From: Carboxylicivirga sp.
GTDB taxonomy: Bacteria; Bacteroidota; Bacteroidia; Bacteroidales; Marinilabiliaceae
Reading direction: 5' to 3'
DNA: 57,323 nucleotides
Assembly: GCA_025210475.1 (NCBI GenBank)
Contig: JAOARW010000114.1
Coordinates: 1-57,323 of the forward strand
How positions within the stretch are numbered: the stretch's first letter is position 1; every line of letters starts with the position of its first letter. Shown piece by piece: positions 16,465-26,333 of the stretch. The position numbers were made by a program, and so were the translations under genes. Below the pieces are notes generated by a model. That model saw nothing but the letters and a program-made list of their open reading frames with translations. It made no database searches and was not told the DNA's origin.

Positions 16465-18729
16465 TTATTCAGAAGCTATGCGATTCGCTTGGTAAACATT
16501 GACGGGAATGCTAATCATAAATTCAGATCCATGTGGTTGGCAAGACTTAACTTCAATTTGTCCTTCCATTAATTCAACCAGGCTTTTTGTAATGGATAAT
16601 CCCAAGCCTGTTCCACCATGTTTCTTAATTGAGGATTCATCAATTTGTCGGAAACGATCGAATATAATTGATTTGTCCTTATCCGGAATTCCAGGACCTG
16701 TATCTTTAACCGAAATCAGGAGTTTATCGTCCTCACTTAATTTGTAGCTAATTACGACACTTCCTTTTTCTGTAAATTTAACAGCATTGGATACCAGGTT
16801 AAGTAAGATTTGATAAATCCGTAAGGGGTCGCTGAAAACATGAAGTGGGGAGGTGCTTGCTTGCTTAATTTTAATTTCAAGGCTTTTATCAAGATTGTTA
16901 CATAAGCTAATGGCAACACTTTGTACCTCTTTAACCATCTCATGAACATCAATTTTGTCTTCAACGATTTTTAATTCTCCAGATTCGATCTTGCTGATAT
17001 CAATGATGTCGTTGATTAAGGTTAAAAGGTTCTCGCCACTTCTTTTTATCAAGCCAAGGTATTCATTTCTTTCTTCCGGGTTTAACTGGCTGTAGATTAG
17101 AAGATCGGTGAAACCAAGTATCGCATTCATTGGCGTTCTTATTTCGTGCGACATATTGGCTAAGAATGAGGATTTTAAACGATCGCTCTCTTCAGCTCTT
17201 TCTTTCGCTTTTTTTAGCTCACCTTCAAAAGCTTTTTGGTTATTGATGTTTAGAATAATGCCTGTAACCCTGGTTGGTACACCGTTTGAACTTTCGGTAA
17301 TCTTTCCATGTACAGAAAACCAGGCAGCACTCTTGTCTTTTTTAATCAGCCGAGCTTCGCATCTAAAAGCTTCAGCACCGCCTTCTTTATGGGCATTATA
17401 AGCCTCTTTTACCTGATCCAAATCAACCGGAAGAACAATTTCATGCCAATTGGAAAAACTAAAATTCAATTCCACTGCAGTTGTATAGCCCAGCAAGCGG
17501 GCAAAGTGTTCGCTAACATAAGCATTTTCGTTTTCAAGGTCGATGTCCCAAAGACCTTCATTAGCTCCTCTTATGGCTAATTCCAATCGTTTCTCACTGT
17601 CGATATAATCAATTTCAATTCTTTTACGTTTGATAATGTCAGCAATCAAAAGTATAAGAATGGATGTAAATACAATCAGAATGATTAGGATTATTGACAG
17701 CTCTCTTTTATAGACCTTTATATAGCTTTCCTGCTGGTTGATAACTTCAGGTTGTAAACTTAGGTTACCCAGCTCTAAATTGAATCTTTCAATCAGAGTA
17801 TAGTCAATAATGATGTGATCATTCGGATAATTATGAATTTCAAAGGTTTTATTATTGAGCATCTGATCCATTATTTGGGCAGATAATTGCCCTTGTTCCG
17901 CAGCCTTTAAAATTTTACCACCAACGATAAGGTGGGGAAACAAGAAATCCCAGTTACTGTATATTGGAATGTTAACTCCATCAAAAAAATAATGACTTTC
18001 CTGAAACATTTCATTGGGAATTCCATTTCGCTCGGTATATAAACTCAGAAGGTAAATGGCCCGATTTTCATTGGGTATACTCAGAAGCGTTTCTCTAAGG
18101 TCTTGGGGATTGGTATTATTAATAACCGTATAGGTATATTGTCGTTCGAGTTTTTCAAAGGCGCTAACAAATTGATCGACAAAAATTTTTCCCGATAGGG
18201 TTTCGTCAGAAACTACAATGATTTCCTCTAAACCAGGGTGCAATTCTTCAATAATGTCAATGGTACCTCCAACATCAATCAGCTCATAAACGATGGCATG
18301 CCGACTTGTATCAACCAGGTGCAATTGATCTTTGATGTTATTAACCCCACAAAATACAGCAGGCACATCGCCCCATATTTCTTTACCATATTTTAAAAAG
18401 AAATCAAAGGCATGATTATCAGAGCAGATAATTCCATCAACCTTGTGGTCATGAAATTTAAGATAATACTGATCTTTTAAAGTGTTTAAATAGGCTTCTG
18501 AATGAAAGCGTTTACTGTCCATGTATTCACAAAATAACCGAACAGATTGATCTGTATAAAAATAATCGGCGATGGCATGATTGATGTCTTCCGTCCATTT
18601 AAAACCAGTGTGGTAGGAGTTTAGGACAACCACTTCTTTTAAGCTGTCGGCCTTTGATTGTTCGAACAGCAGGGAGAATATAATTAATAAATAGAACCTT
18701 ATAATGGTTTTGTTAAAAGGTGCAATCAT
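16465..18729 (-). CDS. Sensor histidine kinase with periplasmic substrate-binding-like sensor and PAS domain
   Basis: This 754-residue membrane kinase has, in order, a signal sequence, a periplasmic domain resembling ABC-transporter substrate-binding proteins (VVVLNSYHTGFKWTE onwards, residues about 30-330), a transmembrane segment near 345-368, a PAS domain (about 380-500), a HisKA helix with phospho-acceptor His in SHEIRTPMNAILGF, and a HATPase with LNLVSNAVKFT, KDTGPGIPD and HGGTGLGLSI. There is no receiver domain and no response-regulator gene next to it, so the cognate regulator is elsewhere. The sensor probably detects a small periplasmic ligand. It is first in an operon with rsmE and the peptidase. 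Confidence 0.93.
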   Translation of the reverse strand: MIAPFNKTIIRFYLLIIFSLLFEQSKADSLKEVVVLNSYHTGFKWTEDINHAIADYFYTDQSVRLFCEYMDSKRFHSEAYLNTLKDQYYLKFHDHKVDGIICSDNHAFDFFLKYGKEIWGDVPAVFCGVNNIKDQLHLVDTSRHAIVYELIDVGGTIDIIEELHPGLEEIIVVSDETLSGKIFVDQFVSAFEKLERQYTYTVINNTNPQDLRETLLSIPNENRAIYLLSLYTERNGIPNEMFQESHYFFDGVNIPIYSNWDFLFPHLIVGGKILKAAEQGQLSAQIMDQMLNNKTFEIHNYPNDHIIIDYTLIERFNLELGNLSLQPEVINQQESYIKVYKRELSIILIILIVFTSILILLIADIIKRKRIEIDYIDSEKRLELAIRGANEGLWDIDLENENAYVSEHFARLLGYTTAVELNFSFSNWHEIVLPVDLDQVKEAYNAHKEGGAEAFRCEARLIKKDKSAAWFSVHGKITESSNGVPTRVTGIILNINNQKAFEGELKKAKERAEESDRLKSSFLANMSHEIRTPMNAILGFTDLLIYSQLNPEERNEYLGLIKRSGENLLTLINDIIDISKIESGELKIVEDKIDVHEMVKEVQSVAISLCNNLDKSLEIKIKQASTSPLHVFSDPLRIYQILLNLVSNAVKFTEKGSVVISYKLSEDDKLLISVKDTGPGIPDKDKSIIFDRFRQIDESSIKKHGGTGLGLSITKSLVELMEGQIEVKSCQPHGSEFMISIPVNVYQANRIASE

Positions 18730-19103
18730 TAGATAATGGTTGTGTTAGTTAGTTAAAGATACAGAAAGAATTTAAAAATACGAATGCATTCTGCAACTTG
18801 AATAATTGCTTTTTTATTGGGAACCTTGTTTATTAAAACTCTAGTGACAAATTGCTCCAAAGAAGAATTTATCCGAATAAAATGATCAATGATTTCCTTT
18901 AAGGATTTTGTTTGAGAAGATTTGGATGATGAAAATTTTTAATGATGATGACATAATCACTTCTGCTTAAATGGAGTGTGTGAAACTTACCTGTTGTAAA
19001 CTATTGCTTAAGCCTTGTGTTTGATGGCGGATAAGCAATTTACATCCGGTTTTTTATTGTAAAAGAGTAAATCTTTTTAGATACTTTTGCTAAAAAAAGT
19101 AGC
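18730..19103 (+). promoter_or_regulatory. Divergent intergenic region with candidate prmA -7 box
   Basis: About 370 bases between the sensor kinase gene and prmA, with no convincing ORF. TACTTTTG at 19082-19089 is an exact -7 match 14 bases before the prmA ATG; the nearest upstream TTG is 22 bases away rather than 19, so the -33 assignment is uncertain. I see nothing else definite. Confidence 0.4.
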
Positions 19104-19949
19104 ATGGAATATACGAAAGTTGAAGTGAAGGTGAATCCCGTTAATCAGGTAGTCAATGAAATAGTAATGGCGCAGATGGGAGAAATGGGGTTTGATAGTT
19201 TTGAAGAAACCGCGGATGGCTTCAATGCATACATACCTGCTAATTTATTTGATCAGGTGGATTTCTCATTGTTAGTGAGTCCGATAGATGGTATTGACTT
19301 ATCGTTTAAAAGCGAAAATATTCCCGATCAGAACTGGAATCAGGTTTGGGAAGAGAATTATTTTCAGCCAATTACCATTGGAGATCAGTGTATTATCCGA
19401 AGTACTTTTCATGAGGTGGAGCATCAGTGCAAATATGAGATAATTATCAATCCGAGAATGGCCTTCGGAACCGGACATCATGAAACAACCAGTTTAATGG
19501 TGCAACAGATTTTGGAACAGGATTTCGAAGGTTTAAATGTGCTTGATATGGGCTGTGGCACAGGTATCTTAGGTATGTTGTGTTCGATGAAAGGTGCCAA
19601 ACAGATAACCGGTGTTGATATTGATGAATGGGCTTATAATAATGCGCTTGAAAGCATTGAGCTTAATGATATCACTAATATGAAAATAATGCTGGGTGGT
19701 GCCGAAGTTGTTAAAGAAGAACTTTACGATGTGGTTCTTGCCAACATTAACCTCAATATTTTGTTGGATAACATTGAGAGCTATGCTAAAGTATTGAAAG
19801 ATAAGGGTACCATTATTTTTAGTGGTTTTTATGATAGCGACCTTCAGCAATTCAATGAAGTGACCAGCCAATACAATCTTCAAATGATATCTCAAAAAAC
19901 TGATAACAATTGGACGTCTGTTGCGTATATAAAATCCGAAATAAAATAA
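19104..19949 (+). CDS. prmA: Ribosomal protein L11 methyltransferase
   Basis: This 281-residue enzyme methylates lysines and the N-terminus of ribosomal protein L11. An N-terminal substrate-recognition domain of about 90 residues precedes a class I methyltransferase domain: PRMAFGTGHHETT, then motif I VLDMGCGTGILG, acidic loop TGVDIDEWA, and ANINLNIL as motif IV. Length is slightly under the E. coli protein, as usual in Bacteroidota. The next gene starts 35 bases after the stop on the same strand, so the giant exported protein is probably co-transcribed. Confidence 0.95.
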   Translation: MEYTKVEVKVNPVNQVVNEIVMAQMGEMGFDSFEETADGFNAYIPANLFDQVDFSLLVSPIDGIDLSFKSENIPDQNWNQVWEENYFQPITIGDQCIIRSTFHEVEHQCKYEIIINPRMAFGTGHHETTSLMVQQILEQDFEGLNVLDMGCGTGILGMLCSMKGAKQITGVDIDEWAYNNALESIELNDITNMKIMLGGAEVVKEELYDVVLANINLNILLDNIESYAKVLKDKGTIIFSGFYDSDLQQFNEVTSQYNLQMISQKTDNNWTSVAYIKSEIK

Positions 19950-19983
19950 CTTAAGCACATAAACATCGGAATAACCTGATTCT

Positions 19984-22900
19984 ATGAATAAACGACTACT
20001 AGCCGTCTTAATTATATTTTGGAGTATTGGAGGGGCACTGGGATTGGCTCAGAACAAATTTAGCGGACAAAGTGAACTTTTTGTCGGCGAAATGGAAGAA
20101 GTTTTTAAAGGAGCTACAGATAAAAAGGCCGCCAAAGCGTTTATCGAATCACTCAATTTGTTTTGGACGGGTTTGGATGATGATCTTCATGGTTTGATGA
20201 TCAGTACCTGTAACCAAATGGCCGTTAAAAAGGCGCGTGCTTATCCCGATTATCATACCTATATTACCACGATCATGGCTTTTCAGAACAGTGGTCATGA
20301 TCAAGCCAGTTTTAAAAGTTGGCACCAGGCAGTAACGGATTTATTGAATAAGCGCCGTTTTGCTTTGCGCCATCTTAAATCGTTTTTGGTAATAAGTAAA
20401 AACCTGGTTGAGAACAATGCAATTTACACCACACCTGCTTTGGCCTGGTATGCGCGTTCTGGCAATTATCAGTATAAATACAAAGATGAAGTTTTAAGTC
20501 TGGAGGTTGGTAATACCGACTTGGTTTGTGTTTCAAAAAGAGACAGTATCGTTATTTTTAATACTTCTGGTGTACTTTATCCTTTGGAAAAAAAATGGAA
20601 GGGTAATCAGGGTAAAATTACCTGGGAACGATCGGGATTTAAGGCGGATATGGTATATGCCACTTTCAATAATTACGAAATGGCCATTGATAAACCATCG
20701 TTTAATGTTGATTCGGTAGAGTTTTACAACCGTCATTATTTTGACTATCCGCTGATAGGTAATGTGCAGCACAAGCTGATGCAGATTACTTCGCCGGAAT
20801 CCACCATTTACCCGAAGTTTGTTACATCAGAACAGCGTTTTAAAATTGAAAAGATCCATCCCAACATCGATTATGAAGGAGGATTTGCACAAAATGGCGC
20901 CAAATTTCTGGGAGCGGGAACCTACGAGAATCCGGCTCAAATTACCATTTCACGTAATGATACAACTTTTATAACGGCCAAATCCTTGTATTTTGCCCTG
21001 CGTAAAGATCAGATTTTAAGTAACGATACGGAGATTTCAATTGTTATGGATCGTGGTTTTATCTACCATCCGGGATTGATCTTTAAATACATGGCCGAGC
21101 TGGAAGAGGTGCACTTGATACGAAATGGAGAAGGATTGGCCTTAAGTCCGTACTTTAATACCTTTCATAACGTGAGCATGGACGTAGAGCTGATTCGCTG
21201 GAAAGTTGGCGATCAGTTTATGGATTTACGAATGCTGACCGGTGCGGCACAGAATCAGGCCTTTTTTGAATCGTTAAGTTATTTCCGGGAAGAATTCTAC
21301 AATCGTCTTCAGGGGATGGATGCGGTGCATCCGCTGCAGGGGCTGCGCAAGTGTAGTAAATATTACCACGAGCAACCTTTTACAGCTGAGCAGTATGCCA
21401 AGTTTATGGGCTTCCCAATAAGCCCGGTAAGGCAGCAAATTATTAACCTGTCGTTCTATGGTTTTATTGGTTACAATGTTAATACCGATGAAATTATCAT
21501 TCGCCAACGTTTGCGCGACTACCTCGATTTTAGATTGGGTAACAAGGATTATGATGTAATCCGATTTACTTCATTAACGGGCAGTGAGGTGACCAATGCA
21601 CGATTGGATTTGTTAAACTTTGATTTGGATTTGCATGGGGTTGAAACCATCTCCATCTGTGATCACCAAAATGTTGTGTTCTTTCCGCGTAACCAGGAGA
21701 TAATTCTTAAAGAAAACCGAAATTTTGTATTTAACGGAACCATTAATGCCGGTATGCTTACCCTGTCGGGCGATGGTTTTAAGTTTCTTTACGACGACTT
21801 TAGAATTGATATGAGTAATATCGATTCCCTAAAAATGAAAGTTGAGTCGGGCGAGCGCGATTACTTTGGTATTCCACTCCTAAAAGATGTGGGTAATACC
21901 ATTTCTCAGTTATCGGGTTATTTACAGATTGATGAACCGGATAACAAGTCGGGGGCTGAGAGTAATCCACATTATCCGATTATTAATAGTAAAATTGAAT
22001 CTTACGTATATTTCGACAATCCGGATATTCAGGGTGGAGCCTACCACAAAGATCAAATGTATTTTACACTCGATCCATTTGAAATGGATAGTATCAATAC
22101 ACTGAAGCGGGCCAACTTTAACTTTAGTGGAGAATTTGAATCCAATATCTTCCCAACTTTTCGTGAGAACTTAACAATCAGGCCGGATTATTCCCTCGGA
22201 TTTAAAAGGGAAACACCAGCCGATGGCTATCCCATTTATGGCGGAAAGGCCACCTTTACCAGTACCATAGACCTAAGTAATAAAGGTCTAAAAGGAAATG
22301 GTGAGCTCAATTATTTGACTTCAACGTCTTTTTCAGAAGATTATACCTTTTTGCCGGAGATGGTGAAAGGACAGGTTTATGATTTTACAGTTGGCGAACA
22401 AGGCGAAAATCCTCCCTTTCCGGATGTTAAATCGCAATACATTTATGTGGAGTATTTACCACTCGAAGAAGAATTTCATGCCAGCAGCCAGGAGGAGAAT
22501 TTTACAATGTATAAGGAGGAAGCTCAGTTACAGGGTAAAATCAAAATTACACCTTATGGCATGACAGGTGGCGGAACCTTCTTTATGAGCAAGGCCAATG
22601 TAAAATCAAAAGATATCGATTTTGGTCATCATGCCATATTAGCAGACTCGTCAGACTTTAACCTGACAGGCGCTTCGGTTGAAGGCGTTAGTTTCTCAAC
22701 CACCAACCTGATTTCCAATATCGACTTTGAAACACGACAAGGTACTTTCCAGTCGCGCTCGGGTGGTAGCCGGGTTGACTTTACCGAGAACCGCTATGTT
22801 TCGTTCATCAGTGAGTTCTCCTGGGATATGGATAAGAACGATATTTACATGGGTGCCAGAGGTTCAAAGGGTAACCGCTTTATATCGACTCACCGTAAGC

Positions 22901-24390
22901 AGGATTCCTTATCGTTTTATGTGCCTATGGCCATGTATGATGTTGAAACGAAAACCATTTTTGCCGAAGAGGTTAAAAATATTGAGGTGGGCGATGCCAA
23001 CATGATTCTAAAGAATGGTATGGTTACTATTCGTGAAGATGCTGCTTTAGATCCATTAGACAGTGTTCGCATCATGTTGGATAAAGACTCCCTGGTTCGA
23101 CACACTTTGTACGATGCACGAGTTTTTATCAATGGTAAATACGATTTTAAGGCCAACGGTAAATACGATTACATTAATGGCGACGGTAAAACGTTAACGC
23201 TTGATATGCATAATATTGAGTATGGCAAGGAAGAAATGACCATCGCGGAAAGTAAAATCAATCCTGGCGATCTGTTTACTTTTAATTCGCATTTTGCCTA
23301 TCAGGGAGCTGCCAGCTTGAATTCAAAGGAACAACTATTGTCTTTCGACGGAGGGGTTCAAATGCTGCACCGTTGTTCAAAAGGACCTCAGACTTACATT
23401 CGTTTTGATTCGCAAATTGATCCTTCCAATGTGCGCATTCCGATTGCCGAAGAATTGCAGAATTTTAAATTCGAGAATATTTACAAAGACTTCTTTATTA
23501 CTAAAGATAGTACGCACGTTTATTCTTCATTTGTAGAGGATCGAAAGGATTACAGCGATGTTCCAATGATCAATTCATTTGGTTATCTGATCTACAACGA
23601 TGAAGATCAATCCTTCGATATTGCTTCTGAATCGCGATTGGCCAGTCCGGATTCGATTGGTAACCTGATGCGTTTTTCTGAGGCTGCCTGTAACATTCAG
23701 GGGCTGGGACAAATCGACATAGGAATCGATCTGGATCAGTTGAAAACCAAGGCCAGCGGTACCATTGTTAACGACAGAGACAAGAATGAGATTTCGTTAT
23801 CGTCGATGATGGGCATTGATTTTTATTTAACAAATGATGTACAGGATGCTTTATATTCAACCATTTTGTCTTCATCGGCCAAGGCTTCGGAATTAAGCAA
23901 AGAAACCTATACAAGGCGTCTGGCGCAATGGTGTGGCAACGATAAGGCAAATAAATCGAACCAGGAGAGAGGAATAACCGGAGAAGGCAAAGCTTTACCT
24001 CTGGATTTACAATCCTTGCTGTTATTCTCTAACATTGATTTTAAATGGGATAGTCAAAAGCGGGCCTTTATTGCCAATGGCAAAGCTGATTTAGCTTATA
24101 TGAAGCAGTTTGTTGTAAATCGGGAAGTAAAGGTACTTGCTGAAATAACCCGTAAGCGAAGTGGTAATTCATTGGAGATGTACATCGAGTTGGATGATCA
24201 GAACTGGGTATATTTCGTTTATAAAAACAGCATGATGCAAACCCTTTGTTCTAACAAAAACTACAACGATATTGTACAGGGACTAAAGCCGGAAGAAAGA
24301 AAGATGAAAGGTGGTGCTGGAGAGCGGGGATACACTTTCATTATGTCACCCGAAAGCAAGAAGAAGAAGTTTGTATCGAGCTTCAAATAA
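19984..24390 (+). CDS. Giant exported beta-rich protein of unknown function (1468 aa)
   Basis: An N-terminal Sec signal peptide (cleavage near LGLAQ) precedes 1440 residues with no transmembrane segment. Residues about 25-170 look helical. The remainder is dominated by short alternating strands with Asp, Asn and Gly turns, including phrases such as GKYDFKANGKYDYINGDGK. The pattern suggests a long repetitive beta-structure, reminiscent of OstA/LptA-like or AsmA/TamB-like bridges, but I cannot assign a family. No outer-membrane C-terminal Phe strand or type IX sorting tail is obvious. It probably works in the periplasm or at the outer membrane. It directly follows prmA. Confidence 0.85.
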   Translation: MNKRLLAVLIIFWSIGGALGLAQNKFSGQSELFVGEMEEVFKGATDKKAAKAFIESLNLFWTGLDDDLHGLMISTCNQMAVKKARAYPDYHTYITTIMAFQNSGHDQASFKSWHQAVTDLLNKRRFALRHLKSFLVISKNLVENNAIYTTPALAWYARSGNYQYKYKDEVLSLEVGNTDLVCVSKRDSIVIFNTSGVLYPLEKKWKGNQGKITWERSGFKADMVYATFNNYEMAIDKPSFNVDSVEFYNRHYFDYPLIGNVQHKLMQITSPESTIYPKFVTSEQRFKIEKIHPNIDYEGGFAQNGAKFLGAGTYENPAQITISRNDTTFITAKSLYFALRKDQILSNDTEISIVMDRGFIYHPGLIFKYMAELEEVHLIRNGEGLALSPYFNTFHNVSMDVELIRWKVGDQFMDLRMLTGAAQNQAFFESLSYFREEFYNRLQGMDAVHPLQGLRKCSKYYHEQPFTAEQYAKFMGFPISPVRQQIINLSFYGFIGYNVNTDEIIIRQRLRDYLDFRLGNKDYDVIRFTSLTGSEVTNARLDLLNFDLDLHGVETISICDHQNVVFFPRNQEIILKENRNFVFNGTINAGMLTLSGDGFKFLYDDFRIDMSNIDSLKMKVESGERDYFGIPLLKDVGNTISQLSGYLQIDEPDNKSGAESNPHYPIINSKIESYVYFDNPDIQGGAYHKDQMYFTLDPFEMDSINTLKRANFNFSGEFESNIFPTFRENLTIRPDYSLGFKRETPADGYPIYGGKATFTSTIDLSNKGLKGNGELNYLTSTSFSEDYTFLPEMVKGQVYDFTVGEQGENPPFPDVKSQYIYVEYLPLEEEFHASSQEENFTMYKEEAQLQGKIKITPYGMTGGGTFFMSKANVKSKDIDFGHHAILADSSDFNLTGASVEGVSFSTTNLISNIDFETRQGTFQSRSGGSRVDFTENRYVSFISEFSWDMDKNDIYMGARGSKGNRFISTHRKQDSLSFYVPMAMYDVETKTIFAEEVKNIEVGDANMILKNGMVTIREDAALDPLDSVRIMLDKDSLVRHTLYDARVFINGKYDFKANGKYDYINGDGKTLTLDMHNIEYGKEEMTIAESKINPGDLFTFNSHFAYQGAASLNSKEQLLSFDGGVQMLHRCSKGPQTYIRFDSQIDPSNVRIPIAEELQNFKFENIYKDFFITKDSTHVYSSFVEDRKDYSDVPMINSFGYLIYNDEDQSFDIASESRLASPDSIGNLMRFSEAACNIQGLGQIDIGIDLDQLKTKASGTIVNDRDKNEISLSSMMGIDFYLTNDVQDALYSTILSSSAKASELSKETYTRRLAQWCGNDKANKSNQERGITGEGKALPLDLQSLLLFSNIDFKWDSQKRAFIANGKADLAYMKQFVVNREVKVLAEITRKRSGNSLEMYIELDDQNWVYFVYKNSMMQTLCSNKNYNDIVQGLKPEERKMKGGAGERGYTFIMSPESKKKKFVSSFK

Positions 24391-24413
24391 GCGGCAAAGA
24401 CTTAATTGAATTA

Positions 24414-24457
24414 AAAGATATGTGCCCGTTGAATACTAATTTTAGCGGGCACATTTC
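24414..24457 (+). terminator. Bidirectional terminator between the giant-protein gene and the DksA/TraR gene
   Basis: An 11-bp stem (ATGTGCCCGTT / AGCGGGCACAT, one wobble pair) with a 13-base loop, flanked by A-rich sequence on one side and T on the other. It overlaps the last codons of the minus-strand gene. Confidence 0.65.
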
Positions 24458-24774
24458 ATACACTTACGACTTTCAGGCATCAACACAAGGCGGCCTGTTT
24501 GAATGGCTGCTTTACACTGGATGCATATTCCAAAATCAGGTTCGTTAATGCGTTCCAATGCTTCGTGTAAATTTTTAAGTTTTGACTCGGCCTGACGTAA
24601 AGCTGCTTCGTTAACACTTTTGTTGTTAATGGCATCCATGCGACTGACACGACCAATCGCATCATCGGGGGCAATGGCTTGGGTTAGCTCTTTAAGCGAA
24701 TTGACTTTTCGTTCAACTGTTTTTATTTGCTTATTTATCAGGGTTTTGATTTCGTCTTTGTTAATGCTATTCAT
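24442..24774 (-). CDS. DksA/TraR family zinc-finger protein
   Basis: This 110-residue protein has a helical coiled-coil region (residues about 1-80) and a C-terminal four-cysteine zinc finger, CIQC...CMKC, as in DksA/TraR proteins that insert into the secondary channel of RNA polymerase and alter transcription initiation. It is shorter than DksA. The exact DksA tip residues are not obvious, though DDAIGRVSRMDA lies at the turn of the hairpin. It overlaps the upstream methyltransferase gene by four bases (ATGA), so the two are translationally coupled. Confidence 0.85.
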   Translation of the reverse strand: MNSINKDEIKTLINKQIKTVERKVNSLKELTQAIAPDDAIGRVSRMDAINNKSVNEAALRQAESKLKNLHEALERINEPDFGICIQCKAAIQTGRLVLMPESRKCMKCAR

Positions 24775-25346
24775 TTTGTTGTTTTTTGAGCCACAACTAA
24801 TATGGAATCATTTTCTTTTAGTTCTTTGTAATATTCAATGCACAGGATGGTATAGTGTTGTTCAAAAAACTTTTTAAGCTCGTTGGTTTCGTAGTAATTA
24901 AAAAGTAAATCGTCATATTTATCCTGACCACTTCCTCGCCAGAAAGTATGAAATACAAGGCCATCCTGGCTTAATACTTCAGATTGTCGCTGAAGCGACT
25001 GAATTAAGTCTTCTGTAGGTAAATGGTGCAGCACTTTATTTGTATAAATACAATCAAACTGTTCTTTTACTTTGATGGATACAGCATCCAGCACCATTAT
25101 TTTGACTTCGGGATGGCTACGTTTGTATAGTTCAGCAAAAACAAAGGAATAATCAGACCCAACCACATCATAATGTTGCCGAATGTTTTCCAGATCTTTT
25201 CCTGGTCCAATGCCCAGTTCAAGTGCACGGTATTCTTTTGGAATGTGCTTCAAAAACTGCTCAAGAAACCATTGACCATCATAGTCGGCCGTCATCTCAA
25301 GATATTGACGCACATTCTTTTCTTTCTCGAAAAATGATTCACTCAT
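24771..25346 (-). CDS. Class I SAM-dependent methyltransferase
   Basis: This 191-residue protein has a Rossmann-type methyltransferase core: motif I ALELGIGPGKDLE, acidic loop VVGSDYS, and the post-motif NKVLHHLPTEDL. The substrate is unknown; the fold is typical of small-molecule methyltransferases. It is the first gene of a two-gene unit with the DksA/TraR protein. Confidence 0.85.
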   Translation of the reverse strand: MSESFFEKEKNVRQYLEMTADYDGQWFLEQFLKHIPKEYRALELGIGPGKDLENIRQHYDVVGSDYSFVFAELYKRSHPEVKIMVLDAVSIKVKEQFDCIYTNKVLHHLPTEDLIQSLQRQSEVLSQDGLVFHTFWRGSGQDKYDDLLFNYYETNELKKFFEQHYTILCIEYYKELKENDSILVVAQKTTK

Positions 25347-25403
25347 TAAATAAATAGTTTAGGGCAAATGAAAAAATGCTTGCCACAATAAAATGCAAAA
25401 TAC

Positions 25404-25435
25404 AAAAAAAGCCCTGAATCGTTTAGAAACAGGGC
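25404..25435 (-). terminator. Terminator of the tandem-FKBP gene
   Basis: On the minus strand the stem GCCCTG / CAGGGC with a 13-base loop is followed by seven T. It lies 46 bases after the FKBP stop and upstream of the methyltransferase gene. Confidence 0.8.
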
Positions 25436-25481
25436 CCGAGTTAAATCAAATTAAGTGATAATTGGTATAATCTTACGCCAA

Positions 25482-26333
25482 TTACAGGAAATTATTAAGT
25501 GTAATTTCAAAAATCAAAATACTATTGGCCGGAATATTTTCCTTACCTGTTTTGCTGTCAACTCGAGGCGTATGGCCATACGCCATTTGAGAAGGACAAT
25601 AGAAGGTTGCTTTTCCTCCTTTTTTCATTTTAGGAATACCAACTTTCCAGGCTTCGATGAGTTTAGCTAACTGGAGATTGCCAACTTCGTTTTCCTCAAA
25701 TACAGTTCCATCTAATAGCATTCCTTTGTACTTCACATCAATAACTGCATTTTCATCAGGATGCCCGCCTTCACCTTCTTCATGAATTTGATAATACAAA
25801 CCTGATTCATCCCGTTCTGCCGTAATATTGTTTTCTTGCAGATAAGCGGCTATTATGTCTTCATCAATATCATCCTGATCACGATCTACGCTGATACGAT
25901 AAATCATTACCGTATTTTTTTCACCATAGATATAACCATAAGGGTCTCGACATAATAAAGAAGGCGTGTATAAGATTATTTCTCCCTGGCGATTAATCTT
26001 ATCCAGGCCAATCTGGAAACCGTAAGGCAAACCGCTTAAATATGCAGTGTGATTTTGATCTTTTGTATAAAAGTCTTTGCCATCAATGGTTTTACTTTTG
26101 AATGAAAAGGTAACTTTATCATCCTGAGAAGTGCCATCACCAATTGGATCACCTATTCCTTCATTAAGTATTTGATAATATAACCCCGATGGGTCACGTT
26201 CTGCCTGAATATTATTTTCAGTCAAATATTCACTAATAATTTCTTCATCAATAGCCGCGTAATCCACATAATCATCATCAATGCAACTTGCCAATAAGGG
26301 CAAAATCAATGCAAATAATAATACCTTTCTCAT
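25482..26333 (-). CDS. Lipoprotein with two tandem FKBP-type domains, the first degenerate
   Basis: This 283-residue lipoprotein has a lipobox (LLASC) and two homologous units. Each opens with a near-identical segment (EYLTENNIQAERDPSGLYYQI and AYLQENNITAERDESGLYYQI, one residue over 20 in each case being part of the shared block). The second unit is a typical FKBP peptidyl-prolyl isomerase: DVKYKGMLLDGTVFEEN, then MKKGGKATFYCPSQMAYG and PANSILIFEI. The first keeps the scaffold but lacks the DGxxF-E and AYG active-site sequences, so it is probably inactive or a binding domain. Likely a periplasm-facing folding helper. A well-formed promoter lies about 170 bases upstream. Confidence 0.9.
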   Translation of the reverse strand: MRKVLLFALILPLLASCIDDDYVDYAAIDEEIISEYLTENNIQAERDPSGLYYQILNEGIGDPIGDGTSQDDKVTFSFKSKTIDGKDFYTKDQNHTAYLSGLPYGFQIGLDKINRQGEIILYTPSLLCRDPYGYIYGEKNTVMIYRISVDRDQDDIDEDIIAAYLQENNITAERDESGLYYQIHEEGEGGHPDENAVIDVKYKGMLLDGTVFEENEVGNLQLAKLIEAWKVGIPKMKKGGKATFYCPSQMAYGHTPRVDSKTGKENIPANSILIFEITLNNFL

